A stretch of DNA of 13,881 nucleotides from Chloroflexota bacterium (GCA_016875975.1 VGOF01000017.1:1-13881), one strand, 5' to 3'; shown: positions 1 to 7,782, counted from the first letter of the stretch. Numbers and translations are program-made. Notes: a model not told the origin generated them from the sequence alone.

Positions 1-40
1 CAGTGACAGAGTAAAAAGGTTTGCAGTTACAAATGAGGAC

Positions 41-68
41 TGTTGCCTGTTGCCTCACGCCTGCTGCC
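41..68. repeat. four imperfect 7-nt tandem units
   Basis: Four consecutive heptamers read tgttgcc, tgttgcc, tcacgcc and tgctgcc. They lie in the 117-nt stretch downstream of the stop of the CooC-like ATPase gene. I see no gene and no clear hairpin terminator in positions 1-117. The array is short and may be simple-sequence drift. Confidence 0.4.
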
Positions 69-117
69 TCTAGTGTCTTCCATCTTAGGCAGGGAGAATC
101 AAGGGCGAGGCTGGTTG

Positions 118-1038
118 CTATACCGCTTCACTGAGCAGGGCTTTAATAATCGCCTTCACGTCTTCGGTAGCTCTGGAATTGGTCAGAGGCCTGCCTTCAA
201 AACCGGCCGCGTTCAGCTCAGAGTCGAAGTAAACTTTACCGATGACCTTAACCCCCTTTTTGCCCAACTCCTCGGTCATCTTTTCCCTGATTTCCTCTGA
301 GGTAACCTTGTTGAGGATTGCTTTCACCCTGCTTATCCCCATCCCTTCAGCCATATAAGTCACCTTTTCAGCCAACGCCATGGATTCGAAGGATGGCTCA
401 ACCACCACCAGCACGGTATCAACGCCTCTCTCCACGCCCCGCCCAAAGCTCTCGATGCCAGCTTCCATGTCTACAACCACTACCTCCTTGTCCTTCATCA
501 CCAGCTTCTGCATCAGCTCCCTGGTGATATTAGCCAGCAGGCAGGCGCAGCCCTGAAAGGGGTCTTCTATCTTGCCCACCATCAGGAATTTCAGTCCATC
601 ACGGCTGAGAATATACTTCTGCGGTATGTCATCAAGCCCTATCTCGTCACGCTTTAACCATTCTCCATCTTCACCCAGGCCGTCTGGGGCAAACCTGTCC
701 AGCATCACCATCATTTTTTCCGGCTCTTGCGCCAAGCCGAACATGCGGTACAGGCCGGGGTTTGATTCATCGGTATCCAACACTAAGACCTGGTAGCCTT
801 CTGCTCTCAGTGCATTGGCCAGCAAAGTGACCATGGTGCTCTTGCCCACACCGCCCTTGCCTGCCACGGCGATTTTCTTGATGGCGCTCTGCCTGGGGGC
901 GTGCGACCTCAAATAGGCTCGGAGCTTATTGGAGGCTTCAATCCTTTCTTCCCTGCTTGTAGCTGTGCACAGGCCGCAGTCTATGCAGGGGTCGTCATCG
1001 TAATACGCTGCCCCCATGGGGCAGTGAAACAGGCCCAA
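118..1038 (-). CDS. CooC-like MinD/ParA-family ATPase with N-terminal cysteine motif
   Basis: A 306-residue P-loop ATPase of the SIMIBI/MinD group, closest in motifs to CooC, which loads nickel into CO dehydrogenase, and its AcsF relatives. Seen: deviant Walker A GKGGVGKS at residues 60-67, a DTDESNP switch segment at 88-94, and Walker B VVVVD ending at D190 followed by MEAGIESFGRG, a CooC-type signature. A CxC pair lies at C164/C166, resembling the CooC dimer-interface cysteines that bind metal. The first 24 residues carry C6, C18, C21 and C24, which could ligate a cluster. The start is taken as TTG at 1038-1036: a GGAGG lies 7 nt upstream, and the longer frame to 1128 would overlap the preceding gene by 76 nt. 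It sits 14 nt after the Fe-S protein gene, so the two are probably co-transcribed. The client metalloenzyme is unknown; no CO dehydrogenase is in view. Confidence 0.87.
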   Translation of the reverse strand: MGLFHCPMGAAYYDDDPCIDCGLCTATSREERIEASNKLRAYLRSHAPRQSAIKKIAVAGKGGVGKSTMVTLLANALRAEGYQVLVLDTDESNPGLYRMFGLAQEPEKMMVMLDRFAPDGLGEDGEWLKRDEIGLDDIPQKYILSRDGLKFLMVGKIEDPFQGCACLLANITRELMQKLVMKDKEVVVVDMEAGIESFGRGVERGVDTVLVVVEPSFESMALAEKVTYMAEGMGISRVKAILNKVTSEEIREKMTEELGKKGVKVIGKVYFDSELNAAGFEGRPLTNSRATEDVKAIIKALLSEAV

Positions 1039-1040
1039 TC

Positions 1041-1051
1041 GATTGCCTCCG
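1041..1051 (-). promoter_or_regulatory. ribosome binding site deciding the TTG start of the ATPase
   Basis: On the minus strand GGCGGAGG lies directly after the stop codon of the upstream gene (1055-1053) and 7 nt before TTG 1038. It supports initiation at this TTG rather than at the upstream start near 1128 inside the preceding gene. Confidence 0.7.
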
Positions 1052-1052
1052 C

Positions 1053-2156
1053 CTAGTAAATGCTCAGTGACTCCGGGATATGCTCCGGTGGCCGCACCAG
1101 CTTCATCGTCCGTGCCTGGTTGGGACACTTAACGACACAAACACCGCAGCCTCGGCAGGCGTCCTCGTCGGTAACGGTGCGTTCCTCGCCAAACTCTGGA
1201 TAGAACCTGGTATTAATGGCATCGAACTGACATGCCTCTATACAGGTGTTGCACAGGCGGCACTTCTCCGTATCCACGACTGCCACAAAGCGACTTTTGG
1301 CTGCGGTCCTGATTGCCAGGCAGCAGCAGTAATGGCAATTGCAGATGAGCTGCCCCACATCCTTCTGATTTACCGTGGTGTTCACCGCTCCGTATTCATC
1401 GAATCTGTCCATGATTTCCAGGGCTTGTTCGTAGGTGATTTTTCTACCGGCGCCGCGGTCGAGATTGTACTGTGCGGTTCTGCCCACTGTGATACACGAC
1501 TCCACGGGGGTGCCGCACCACCTGTCCTGGTGTGACCTCTTGCAGCCGCAATGAAGCAGGACTATCGTGTCTTGCGCCTTCAAAATCTCCCTGGCGTTTT
1601 CATAGGGCAATACGCCGGGGATACCCTCGATAGATTTCCACCTGGGCATCACCCTGAACTCACTGGACCCGTGCAGGTCCTGTGGGGCGGGCTTCCGCAT
1701 TGGCCCTTCGAATACGCCCCAGAGGTCGAAGAACTCTTTACCCACCGCCTTGTCATACTTGGGGTTACCCAGCGCGCCATCGTGCAACTGCAGTATAGTG
1801 CGCGCCAGGGAAGGCCCTTTCTTGGTGGGAAAGACAACGCCTTTTTCGTACAGCTCGCGGATGTGCTTATCCACCGTCTTTTTATCCATGTTGAGCTTCT
1901 GGGCAAACTTCTCGGATACTTCCAGCGTTCTTCCTTGCACTGGCCCCAAATCAGGGTCTGGTAGCGCCTGCAATATCCTGGCCTCTTCCAAGTTTGCCAG
2001 CCTGGCGAAGATACGCTGCATAATCTCAGAATCTCCCATGCCTATCTTGGCTGCCAGCTCTTTGTAAATAGGGTCTATGGGTGACTTGTCCCGCTTAACC
2101 CTTTCCTCCAGCTCCTTGAAGACCTGAGTTGCATCCTTTTCTTTGCCTTTCTTCAT
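1053..2156 (-). CDS. 4Fe-4S dicluster protein with N-terminal winged-helix-like region
   Basis: A 367-residue, probably cytoplasmic, redox protein. Residues about 75-115 look like a helix-turn-helix or winged-helix segment. A first cysteine-rich region has C203, C205, C214 and C221. A second has C272, C274 and C277-C279 (ICNCHYCCC). The C-terminal part is a classic two-cluster ferredoxin: C299, C302, C305, C309 and C334, C337, C340, C344, each fourth cysteine followed closely by proline or phenylalanine. From memory this combination matches a recurring anaerobe family of unassigned 4Fe-4S dicluster proteins. AAAGGAG lies about 10 nt before the ATG, supporting this start. It is followed by the CooC-like ATPase, so the pair may make or reduce a metallocluster. 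Whether it donates electrons to the BCR-type operon on the other strand is speculation. Confidence 0.87.
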   Translation of the reverse strand: MKKGKEKDATQVFKELEERVKRDKSPIDPIYKELAAKIGMGDSEIMQRIFARLANLEEARILQALPDPDLGPVQGRTLEVSEKFAQKLNMDKKTVDKHIRELYEKGVVFPTKKGPSLARTILQLHDGALGNPKYDKAVGKEFFDLWGVFEGPMRKPAPQDLHGSSEFRVMPRWKSIEGIPGVLPYENAREILKAQDTIVLLHCGCKRSHQDRWCGTPVESCITVGRTAQYNLDRGAGRKITYEQALEIMDRFDEYGAVNTTVNQKDVGQLICNCHYCCCLAIRTAAKSRFVAVVDTEKCRLCNTCIEACQFDAINTRFYPEFGEERTVTDEDACRGCGVCVVKCPNQARTMKLVRPPEHIPESLSIY

Positions 2157-2196
2157 GCTTCTGCTGCTCCTTTCCGTAATTCTAGCGGCGGGCCGC

Positions 2197-2225
2197 TACA
2201 GACATCTCAGTAAGGATACAGTCAA
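2197..2225 (-). promoter_or_regulatory. possible weak promoter for the Fe-S protein/ATPase operon
   Basis: On the minus strand TTGACT (2225-2220) is followed after 17 nt by TCTGTA (2202-2197), a poor -10. An alternative -10, TAGAAT (2184-2179), has no good partner. The operon may instead be read from upstream. Confidence 0.25.
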
Positions 2226-2229
2226 CGCG

Positions 2230-2249
2230 TGTCGATTTCAAATTCGACA
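2230..2249. promoter_or_regulatory. inverted repeat, possible operator upstream of the Fe-S protein gene
   Basis: TGTCGA and TCGACA form perfect 6-bp arms around an 8-nt AT-rich centre. The repeat sits a few bases upstream of the TTGACT on the minus strand, where a regulator could bind. It lies in the 175-nt gap 2157-2331, which shows no gene. There is no T-tract, so a terminator is less likely. Confidence 0.35.
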
Positions 2250-2331
2250 GCTTCGGCATTCTGGCAAATGGAGATAAGGTAGTTGAAAAAGGGACAAGGT
2301 ATCCAGTGATATGACGCCTAAAAATGCCGGT

Positions 2332-2514
2332 CTAGAGAGCAGCACGCCGACGCAAAGCTATGATGAGGGCGGCGGCCAGAGCCACCCAGAGCACTACACC
2401 TAAAACTGTAATGAGGGATACCCGATTCTGCGTCTCGGTATCAGGCACCATGAACAAAGCCCTTTGGTTGCTAACCTCCACCAGGTAATTGCCCGGCTTC
2501 ATATTCTCAAGTGT
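2332..2514 (-). other. in-frame C-terminal extension of the surface protein beyond an amber codon (rest of CARDB-like domain plus membrane anchor)
   Basis: After the TAG that closes the surface-protein gene (2517-2515), the same frame stays open for 60 codons to a second TAG (2334-2332). The first 25 or so residues (TLENMKPGNYLVEVSNQRALFMV) look like the last strands of the CARDB-like domain that begins before the stop. They are followed by a hydrophobic stretch of about 23 residues (VSLITVLGVVLWVALAAALII) and then RRR, a standard single-span C-terminal anchor with a positive cytoplasmic tail. An ATG at 2502-2500 has only a weak TTGAGA ahead of it, so separate translation is unlikely. It is either a tail lost by a nonsense mutation, a sequencing error in the stop, or a readthrough product. 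Confidence 0.75.
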
Positions 2515-5500
2515 CTAACAGACTTGTTGTGTGGAACTCGGCGGCAGGGCAACTGTTGCCGAGTCCCTGACCTTCCCATTTATCTTCAAGTACACGGTAT
2601 AGGTACCAGGTCTGGGGCCGCTATTATTAACATTGACGGAGACTTGATGTTCTTCTCCGCGTTTGCTCACTGCTATGTTTGTAACACCATAGGTAGGCAG
2701 GGGTGCAGGAGATATCTTTTTTTGCTCTGAGTACACATGTTCCATATCCCTGTATTTTGGGTGCTGTGGTTGGATTTCTGGTTGTGGTGGTGGTTCCGGT
2801 GGCGGTGGTGGTGGTTCCGGTGATGCCACGATAAGGGTGTTCGTGGTGCCAAACGTGGGGCCGCGTAAAATACCGGCATAATTCCATATCACACCAGCGG
2901 TGGGTATGATCTCCGAGCCCACAGGTATTACGCAATAGGTTATGGTAACAGTCACCTGCCGGGAACCGCCGGCGGCAAGCGTTCCAAGGTTCCACAAAAC
3001 TATGCCATTGCCATGCGTCCCACCATCGCTGGAGCTATCATAGGAAGAGCCGGATGGAAGTATGTACTGAATCATAACGTCAGTGGCAGGAATGGTAGAG
3101 CTGTTATTGGTTGCCCTCAGCGTAAATGTCAGTGTATCACAGGGCTCACCGGTGGCAGGGCCGCTGATAGCAATTGAGAGCACGGGGAAGGGGCTGATGC
3201 GCGTCTGTGCATAAGCGCTGTCAGGCCCGTAATTATTGTTGAGACTATCTTTCCAAGCAGCCACGGCAACGTCCGTCAGCACCACCTCAGTACTCAGGGC
3301 AGGATTAGCCATCAGGGTAATTAGCACAGTGCGCGAAGCCCCGCCGGCAATGGTACCCAGGTTCCAGGTTACGTTATCTCCGGCCGCACTCAATATGCCC
3401 GTTGGGATGCTGCTGACGTAAGTCATATTGTCGGACGGTATGTAATCCACCAGCGTGGCATCCAGGGCATCCGTGGCAGAGGTGTTGGTAAGCGTAATAG
3501 TGTAGGTGCAATTATCACCTGGACTGGCCAGCGACGGGCCGTCCTTGGTTATTAACAGATTGGGAACAGTATAGATGGTGGTGGACAGACCGCTGCTGGC
3601 GGGGCCGTAGCTGTTGCCCTGCCCATCCTCCCAGGTGGCCATGGCGCCGTTTATCAGCGTAGTTGCGTTGGCTACCCCGTCGTTCACCCTTACCGTCAGA
3701 GATACTGATGCACTCGCCCCCGGTGCCAGTGTTCCCAGGTTCCAGGTAACCATGCCCGGGCTGACAGTTCCGGTTGGGTTGCTGCTAACATAGGCATACA
3801 TATCTGACAGTATATCCATCAGTGTTACGTTATAGGCGCTGAGGCCGCCGGTGTTGGTAGCAGTTATGTTGAATGTGAGTGTGCCGCCCGGGCTGCCATA
3901 GGCCGGGCCGGTCTTGGAAACTGTTAGCAGCGGGTTGGTGCGGGCAATGACATCCTTGTTGGCCGTCGCCGGCCCGTAGTCGGTCCCGCTACCATCCTTC
4001 CATGTAACCGAGAAGAGGTTGCTCAGCAACGTGCCATCGGGCAGTGAGCCGTCCACATGCACCGTAACCCAGCCTGGTATAGCCACACCGCTACCTACTG
4101 TTCCCAGTTGCCAGGTGATGGTTCGTGACACCGGGTCATATACCGCCGTGTGGCTGCTGCTGACAAAGGTCAGGCCGGGTGGCAGATAGTCTACCAGTAT
4201 GACATTGTCGGCAGGCGACCCACCCACATTAGTCAATGTGCCTGTGAAGGTTAAATAGGAGCCTGCCTGCACCTCGGCCGCCCCCTCCTTGGTTATGGTC
4301 AACTCGGGAGCGGTGTAAATGGTGGTATCGACAGTGCTACTCACAGGCCCATAGGGATTACCACTGCTGTCCTCCCAGGTGATAGAAAAGTTGTCAGTCA
4401 GCGTCGTGCCGTTTGGTACGGTGTTATCCACCTGCACTGTCAGCCAGCCTGATATGGATGCACCGCTATTTAGGGTGCCGAGGTTCCAGGTGACAGTGTT
4501 GACAGGCGGTGGGTCATATATAGCCCCGTGGCTGGAGCTAATGAAGGTTAACCCATCAGGCAACTGGTCCACCAGCACAACATTATAGGCTGGGCCTGTA
4601 CCGTAATTGGTCAGCGTGCCCGTGTAGGTGAGCAAGGCGCCCACGGTGCCGGTTGCTGGGCCATTCTTGACAATGGATAAAAGCGGGCTTGTGCGCGCGG
4701 TGACATTGGCAGTGGCAGTGGCAGGCCCGCCGCCCTGCCAGGTGACCGAGAACAGGTTGCTTAGTACAGTGCCATCTGTTACATTGTCGCTTACGCGCAC
4801 TGTCAACCAGCCTGATATTGACACGCCTCCGCCAACGGTGCCCAGTTGCCAGGTAACCGTGTTGGCACCCGAATCATAAACCGCCGCGTGGCTGGAGCTA
4901 ACGAAGGTTAACCCGTCAGGCAACTGGTCCACCAGCACCACGTCCACTGCCTGCTGCGTTCCGTAGTTGGTAAGTGTGCCGGTGAAGGTAATATTTGAGC
5001 CAGCGTTGGCGTCCGCTGGTCCCTCCTTGGTGATGCGCAGCCTGGGCGGAATGACCAGCGTTGTCCTCGTGGCATCTTGAGGTGTGGGAGTACTCGGGTC
5101 ATCCGTAAGCACGCTGGTGAAATTGGAGCCTGATACCTGTCCCTGGTTAGAAACCACGCCTACCCCGGGGGTCTGAGGAAACAGGATGGTTGCGCGGAAG
5201 CTAATTGTCACCGACCCACCCGAAGGAATTGAAACAAAGTGCACCTCTACCTCGTTTCCTGTCTGTTTGACTATGGTCCCGGTTGTTACCACACTGCCAT
5301 CCACCAACTGCAGGTTGGGGTCGCTGATCATGTCGTAGAAGATAACGTTGGTCATAGCCAGCAATCCGCTATTGCTGATGGTGATATCATAGCGAAGAAC
5401 ATCGCCGGGACTAGCTGCACCATTGGCATCGTTATCCTCAAGTAAAGTGGCTGTTTTGGAGGCATAGACAACCGGTTGCCAGGGGTCGCTGAAGATGGGA

Positions 5501-6336
5501 ACGGAGAGCACCTTCAGCATCCAGTCCTTCTGCAGCGGGTCTACCGCCGATGCCGAGGTACTGCAGAGGAAACGGGCGGGTGTGCCGGGTTCAAGCTTCT
5601 GCACGCCGCCCACGTTAAAGGCCGTAATCGGCATCTGTACATCCAACCAGAACTCGCTGCCGCCGTAGCAAGCTGGCGTGGCGGTGAGCACGCGCACGTG
5701 GTTATTGGTCTGGGCGGTGCCCGTAGCCGCCGGGCCAGCGGCGTACCAAAGGTTTATCTCATCGCCGCCCAGGACATCGCTGTTCTGTCTCTGCGCCCCG
5801 GAGCGCGGGGTGACATTGTTAGTCGGCAGGTCATTGTACAGCAGGTAAACCCTGTCCGGTCGGTTGGAGTTGACCGTGCCATCGATATCGATGGCAAACT
5901 CCTTCCAGCCGTCGTTGTCAATGTCAATGAGGATATACCAGTGTCCTGAATCCAGACCGACCTGTCTTTGCTCCAATACTGTGCCGTTGAGCCGCATGCG
6001 CAGCGCCAGGTAATCATCATTTATATTCAAAGGTGTGCCCGCATCGTAGTAGGCATAGAGGAAGCTGGGCTGGCTGCCCGGCAGGTAGCCGTTGGGCGAG
6101 CAGGAGGAGATATCCGTGTTTGCCGGCTGTACGGCTGCGGGACCGCGTGACGGGTCGGCGGAGCTTTCATAATCGGAGATGATCCCGCCGTTGTAGGTGA
6201 CCGGGATGAAGTTGAAGTTGCTCCAGGGTATGGGTACGTCGGTCAGTGTAGCCTGTGCCGGGGCAGGTTGAAGGAGCGGGGAAAGCAGAAGTGCAAGGAG
6301 GATAAGACAACTAACCAGCCGCTGTGTCCAACTCAC
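2515..6336 (-). CDS. giant secreted DUF11-repeat surface protein
   Basis: 1273 residues. A signal peptide covers residues 1-29 (hydrophobic core LILLALLLSPLL, then PAPAQA). Residues 30-285 form an N-terminal domain with acidic loops: DIDNDG at 138-143 and IDIDGT at 149-154, possible calcium sites. Seven DUF11-type beta-sandwich repeats of about 120-125 residues follow, beginning near 290, 433, 554, 679, 804, 928 and 1053. The first opens with a DNDANG acidic loop; later ones share LTF(V/I)SSSH and TW(Q/N)LGT cores. A proline-rich linker (1172-1190) leads to a CARDB-like domain from about 1215 that is cut by the stop. These domains are typical of exported structural or adhesive proteins. The start is GTG with a weak AGGA 10 nt upstream, chosen because it gives a complete signal peptide. 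With the tail at 2332-2514 the product would be about 1334 residues and membrane-anchored. No enzymatic domain is visible. Confidence 0.9.
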   Translation of the reverse strand: MSWTQRLVSCLILLALLLSPLLQPAPAQATLTDVPIPWSNFNFIPVTYNGGIISDYESSADPSRGPAAVQPANTDISSCSPNGYLPGSQPSFLYAYYDAGTPLNINDDYLALRMRLNGTVLEQRQVGLDSGHWYILIDIDNDGWKEFAIDIDGTVNSNRPDRVYLLYNDLPTNNVTPRSGAQRQNSDVLGGDEINLWYAAGPAATGTAQTNNHVRVLTATPACYGGSEFWLDVQMPITAFNVGGVQKLEPGTPARFLCSTSASAVDPLQKDWMLKVLSVPIFSDPWQPVVYASKTATLLEDNDANGAASPGDVLRYDITISNSGLLAMTNVIFYDMISDPNLQLVDGSVVTTGTIVKQTGNEVEVHFVSIPSGGSVTISFRATILFPQTPGVGVVSNQGQVSGSNFTSVLTDDPSTPTPQDATRTTLVIPPRLRITKEGPADANAGSNITFTGTLTNYGTQQAVDVVLVDQLPDGLTFVSSSHAAVYDSGANTVTWQLGTVGGGVSISGWLTVRVSDNVTDGTVLSNLFSVTWQGGGPATATANVTARTSPLLSIVKNGPATGTVGALLTYTGTLTNYGTGPAYNVVLVDQLPDGLTFISSSHGAIYDPPPVNTVTWNLGTLNSGASISGWLTVQVDNTVPNGTTLTDNFSITWEDSSGNPYGPVSSTVDTTIYTAPELTITKEGAAEVQAGSYLTFTGTLTNVGGSPADNVILVDYLPPGLTFVSSSHTAVYDPVSRTITWQLGTVGSGVAIPGWVTVHVDGSLPDGTLLSNLFSVTWKDGSGTDYGPATANKDVIARTNPLLTVSKTGPAYGSPGGTLTFNITATNTGGLSAYNVTLMDILSDMYAYVSSNPTGTVSPGMVTWNLGTLAPGASASVSLTVRVNDGVANATTLINGAMATWEDGQGNSYGPASSGLSTTIYTVPNLLITKDGPSLASPGDNCTYTITLTNTSATDALDATLVDYIPSDNMTYVSSIPTGILSAAGDNVTWNLGTIAGGASRTVLITLMANPALSTEVVLTDVAVAAWKDSLNNNYGPDSAYAQTRISPFPVLSIAISGPATGEPCDTLTFTLRATNNSSTIPATDVMIQYILPSGSSYDSSSDGGTHGNGIVLWNLGTLAAGGSRQVTVTITYCVIPVGSEIIPTAGVIWNYAGILRGPTFGTTNTLIVASPEPPPPPPEPPPQPEIQPQHPKYRDMEHVYSEQKKISPAPLPTYGVTNIAVSKRGEEHQVSVNVNNSGPRPGTYTVYLKINGKVRDSATVALPPSSTQQVC
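2827..5469 (-). repeat. tandem array of seven DUF11-type domain repeats
   Basis: The coding sequence repeats at a period of about 360-375 nt. Repeats 2 and 3 are close at the DNA level: 4528-4579 and 4888-4939 differ at only two positions over 52 nt, offset by exactly 360 nt. This indicates duplication within the gene. Repeats 1, 6 and 7 are more diverged. Confidence 0.8.
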
Positions 6337-6368
6337 GATAGCACTGTCCTAATGATTGGGTACACCTC

Positions 6369-6397
6369 AATATACATAATCGCAAGCTAGGCGTCAA
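6369..6397 (-). promoter_or_regulatory. sigma70-type promoter of the surface-protein gene
   Basis: On the minus strand TTGACG (6397-6392) and TATATT (6374-6369) are separated by exactly 17 nt. They lie 32 nt upstream of the GTG start, leaving a leader of about 25 nt. Both hexamers are one mismatch from consensus. Confidence 0.65.
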
Positions 6398-6447
6398 TGA
6401 GATAATGTGAGTGTCCTTCACTCTCGTAACAGGGAGATGGGTTAGTG

Positions 6448-6453
6448 TATAAT
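6448..6453 (+). promoter_or_regulatory. possible -10 element of the MFS transporter gene
   Basis: A perfect TATAAT lies 48 nt before the MFS start codon, within the divergent region 6337-6501. No convincing -35 hexamer is present at 16-18 nt, so activator help or a weak promoter is implied. Confidence 0.4.
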
Positions 6454-6501
6454 GCCGGATTATTATCTTTGCAAGCCATGCACGAGCAAGAGACCTGAGC
6501 T

Positions 6502-7782
6502 ATGAAATCATCCACTGAAGGCAAGGGATTCTACGGCTGGTGGTTGCTGTTTTTCCTCTGGGCAGCTTATACCATACCGGTTGGCTTTGCTTTCTACAGT
6601 ATGCCGGTGCTTTTCCCCTTTATCATCGAGGAGACAGGGTGGTCTCGGGGGCAGGTGGTAATGGGATTTACCTTGGTCCTGGTGGTGATGGGACTTACGG
6701 CGCCTGTCACCGCCTGGATGCTACGACGGTTTGGCAGCAGGGCCACCATGTTCCTGGGTGGGCTTATCGCCGCTGCCGCAGCATCCCTGATGGGGTTCGT
6801 GGGCCACATCTACACGCTTTACGTAGCGCTGGCCATCCTCCTTGGGCTGGGTGTCTCCTTCGCCTCGGTGTTGCCGGTGCAGACGGTCGTTGTGTCCTGG
6901 TTCAACATACGGCGTGCCCTGGCCTTGGGGCTGGTGCTGGGGGGTGGAGCAATTGGCGGTTTTCTGGCCCCGCGGCTTATCAACTGGGCAATATTGCAGG
7001 CCGGAGGAGACTGGCGCATTGGCTGGTTCATCATCGCTGTAGCCTCAGTAATAGGAGCACTGGTGGCCATACTGGCAGTACGGAACCAGCCTGAGTCCAT
7101 GGGGCAACACCCTGATGGACTCGAGCCTGAAGCAGCCAGAGCCATGACCAGCGGCGATGGCGGCAAAGCCCGGACGCACCGCACCACCTTCAACTGGACG
7201 GTGAGCGATGCCCTCAAGACACCAGCACTGTGGTTTCTCATGGTGGCCGTGGCTACCACCTTTTTCACCTGGCAGGTGATAATCACCCAGGCGCCGCTAC
7301 ACCTGCAAGACAGGGGTTTCGACCCAGGGACGGCTGCCTTCCTGTACAGCCTGGCCATCGGCCTCAGCGTGATGGGGCGATTTGCCATAGCCGGCCTGGG
7401 GGACATTATTGAGCCGCGCTATCTCTTCGCTTTCGGTGCCTTCTGCATCACGCTGGGCGGGGTTCTGTTCTGGCTGGTTTCGCCTGATGTAATGTGGATT
7501 GCCTACCTATACCCGCTATTGGCTGGCTTTGGATTTGGCCTGTGCTACGTTTGCATACCGACTCTCATCGGCAACTACTGGGGGCCTTATGCCTTTGCTG
7601 CCATCAGCGGACTGGGCGCACCTATTTCCATGGTATCACAAGCGCTGGCCGGGCCGGTGGCAGGATTCCTGTATGACCTGCAGGGAAGCTATCTAACCGT
7701 GATGATAATGGCCTGGGTCGGCGGCGTTATCGGTTTTGTGGCTATGCTGCTATGTCGCCCGCCAGCGCCGATGCAGACGTAA
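6502..7782 (+). CDS. MFS transporter, OFA/monocarboxylate-porter type
   Basis: 426 residues with about twelve hydrophobic spans, six on each side of a hydrophilic central loop at roughly residues 193-235. The opening (FYGWWLLFFLWAAYTIPVGFAFYSMPVLFPFIIEETGWSR) and the motif MLRRFGSR in the loop between spans 2 and 3 resemble the oxalate:formate antiporter/monocarboxylate porter group of the major facilitator superfamily. Such carriers move small carboxylates, often with protons or by exchange. The actual substrate cannot be read from the sequence. It precedes the BCR-type operon on the same strand by 118 nt, so import of an aromatic or other carboxylic acid for CoA activation is reasonable, but the operon has its own -10 signal. 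The ATG has only a weak GAGC ahead of it. Its length is normal for the family. Confidence 0.85.
   Translation: MKSSTEGKGFYGWWLLFFLWAAYTIPVGFAFYSMPVLFPFIIEETGWSRGQVVMGFTLVLVVMGLTAPVTAWMLRRFGSRATMFLGGLIAAAAASLMGFVGHIYTLYVALAILLGLGVSFASVLPVQTVVVSWFNIRRALALGLVLGGGAIGGFLAPRLINWAILQAGGDWRIGWFIIAVASVIGALVAILAVRNQPESMGQHPDGLEPEAARAMTSGDGGKARTHRTTFNWTVSDALKTPALWFLMVAVATTFFTWQVIITQAPLHLQDRGFDPGTAAFLYSLAIGLSVMGRFAIAGLGDIIEPRYLFAFGAFCITLGGVLFWLVSPDVMWIAYLYPLLAGFGFGLCYVCIPTLIGNYWGPYAFAAISGLGAPISMVSQALAGPVAGFLYDLQGSYLTVMIMAWVGGVIGFVAMLLCRPPAPMQT

Noticed and set aside
41..68. CRISPR-like array
   Set aside because: The units are 7 nt with no spacers.
1039..1128. Upstream extension of the ATPase frame to a start at 1128
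   Set aside because: It lies inside the 3' end of the Fe-S protein gene, and a good ribosome site precedes TTG 1038 instead.
1080..1964. Two long plus-strand frames opposite the Fe-S protein gene
   Set aside because: They are antisense shadows; the minus-strand frame has matched cysteine motifs and a ribosome site.
2332..2502. Separate small membrane-protein gene starting at ATG 2502
   Set aside because: No convincing ribosome site, and the residues before the ATG, in the same frame as the large gene, continue the split domain.
2515..2517. Pyrrolysine or genome-wide TAG recoding
   Set aside because: TAG ends several other genes in the window, and this is a structural protein, not a methylamine methyltransferase; no pyl genes are visible.
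2627..2995. 122-codon minus-strand frame rich in threonine and arginine
   Set aside because: It is another frame of the surface-protein gene, and its low-complexity look comes from the proline-linker codons.
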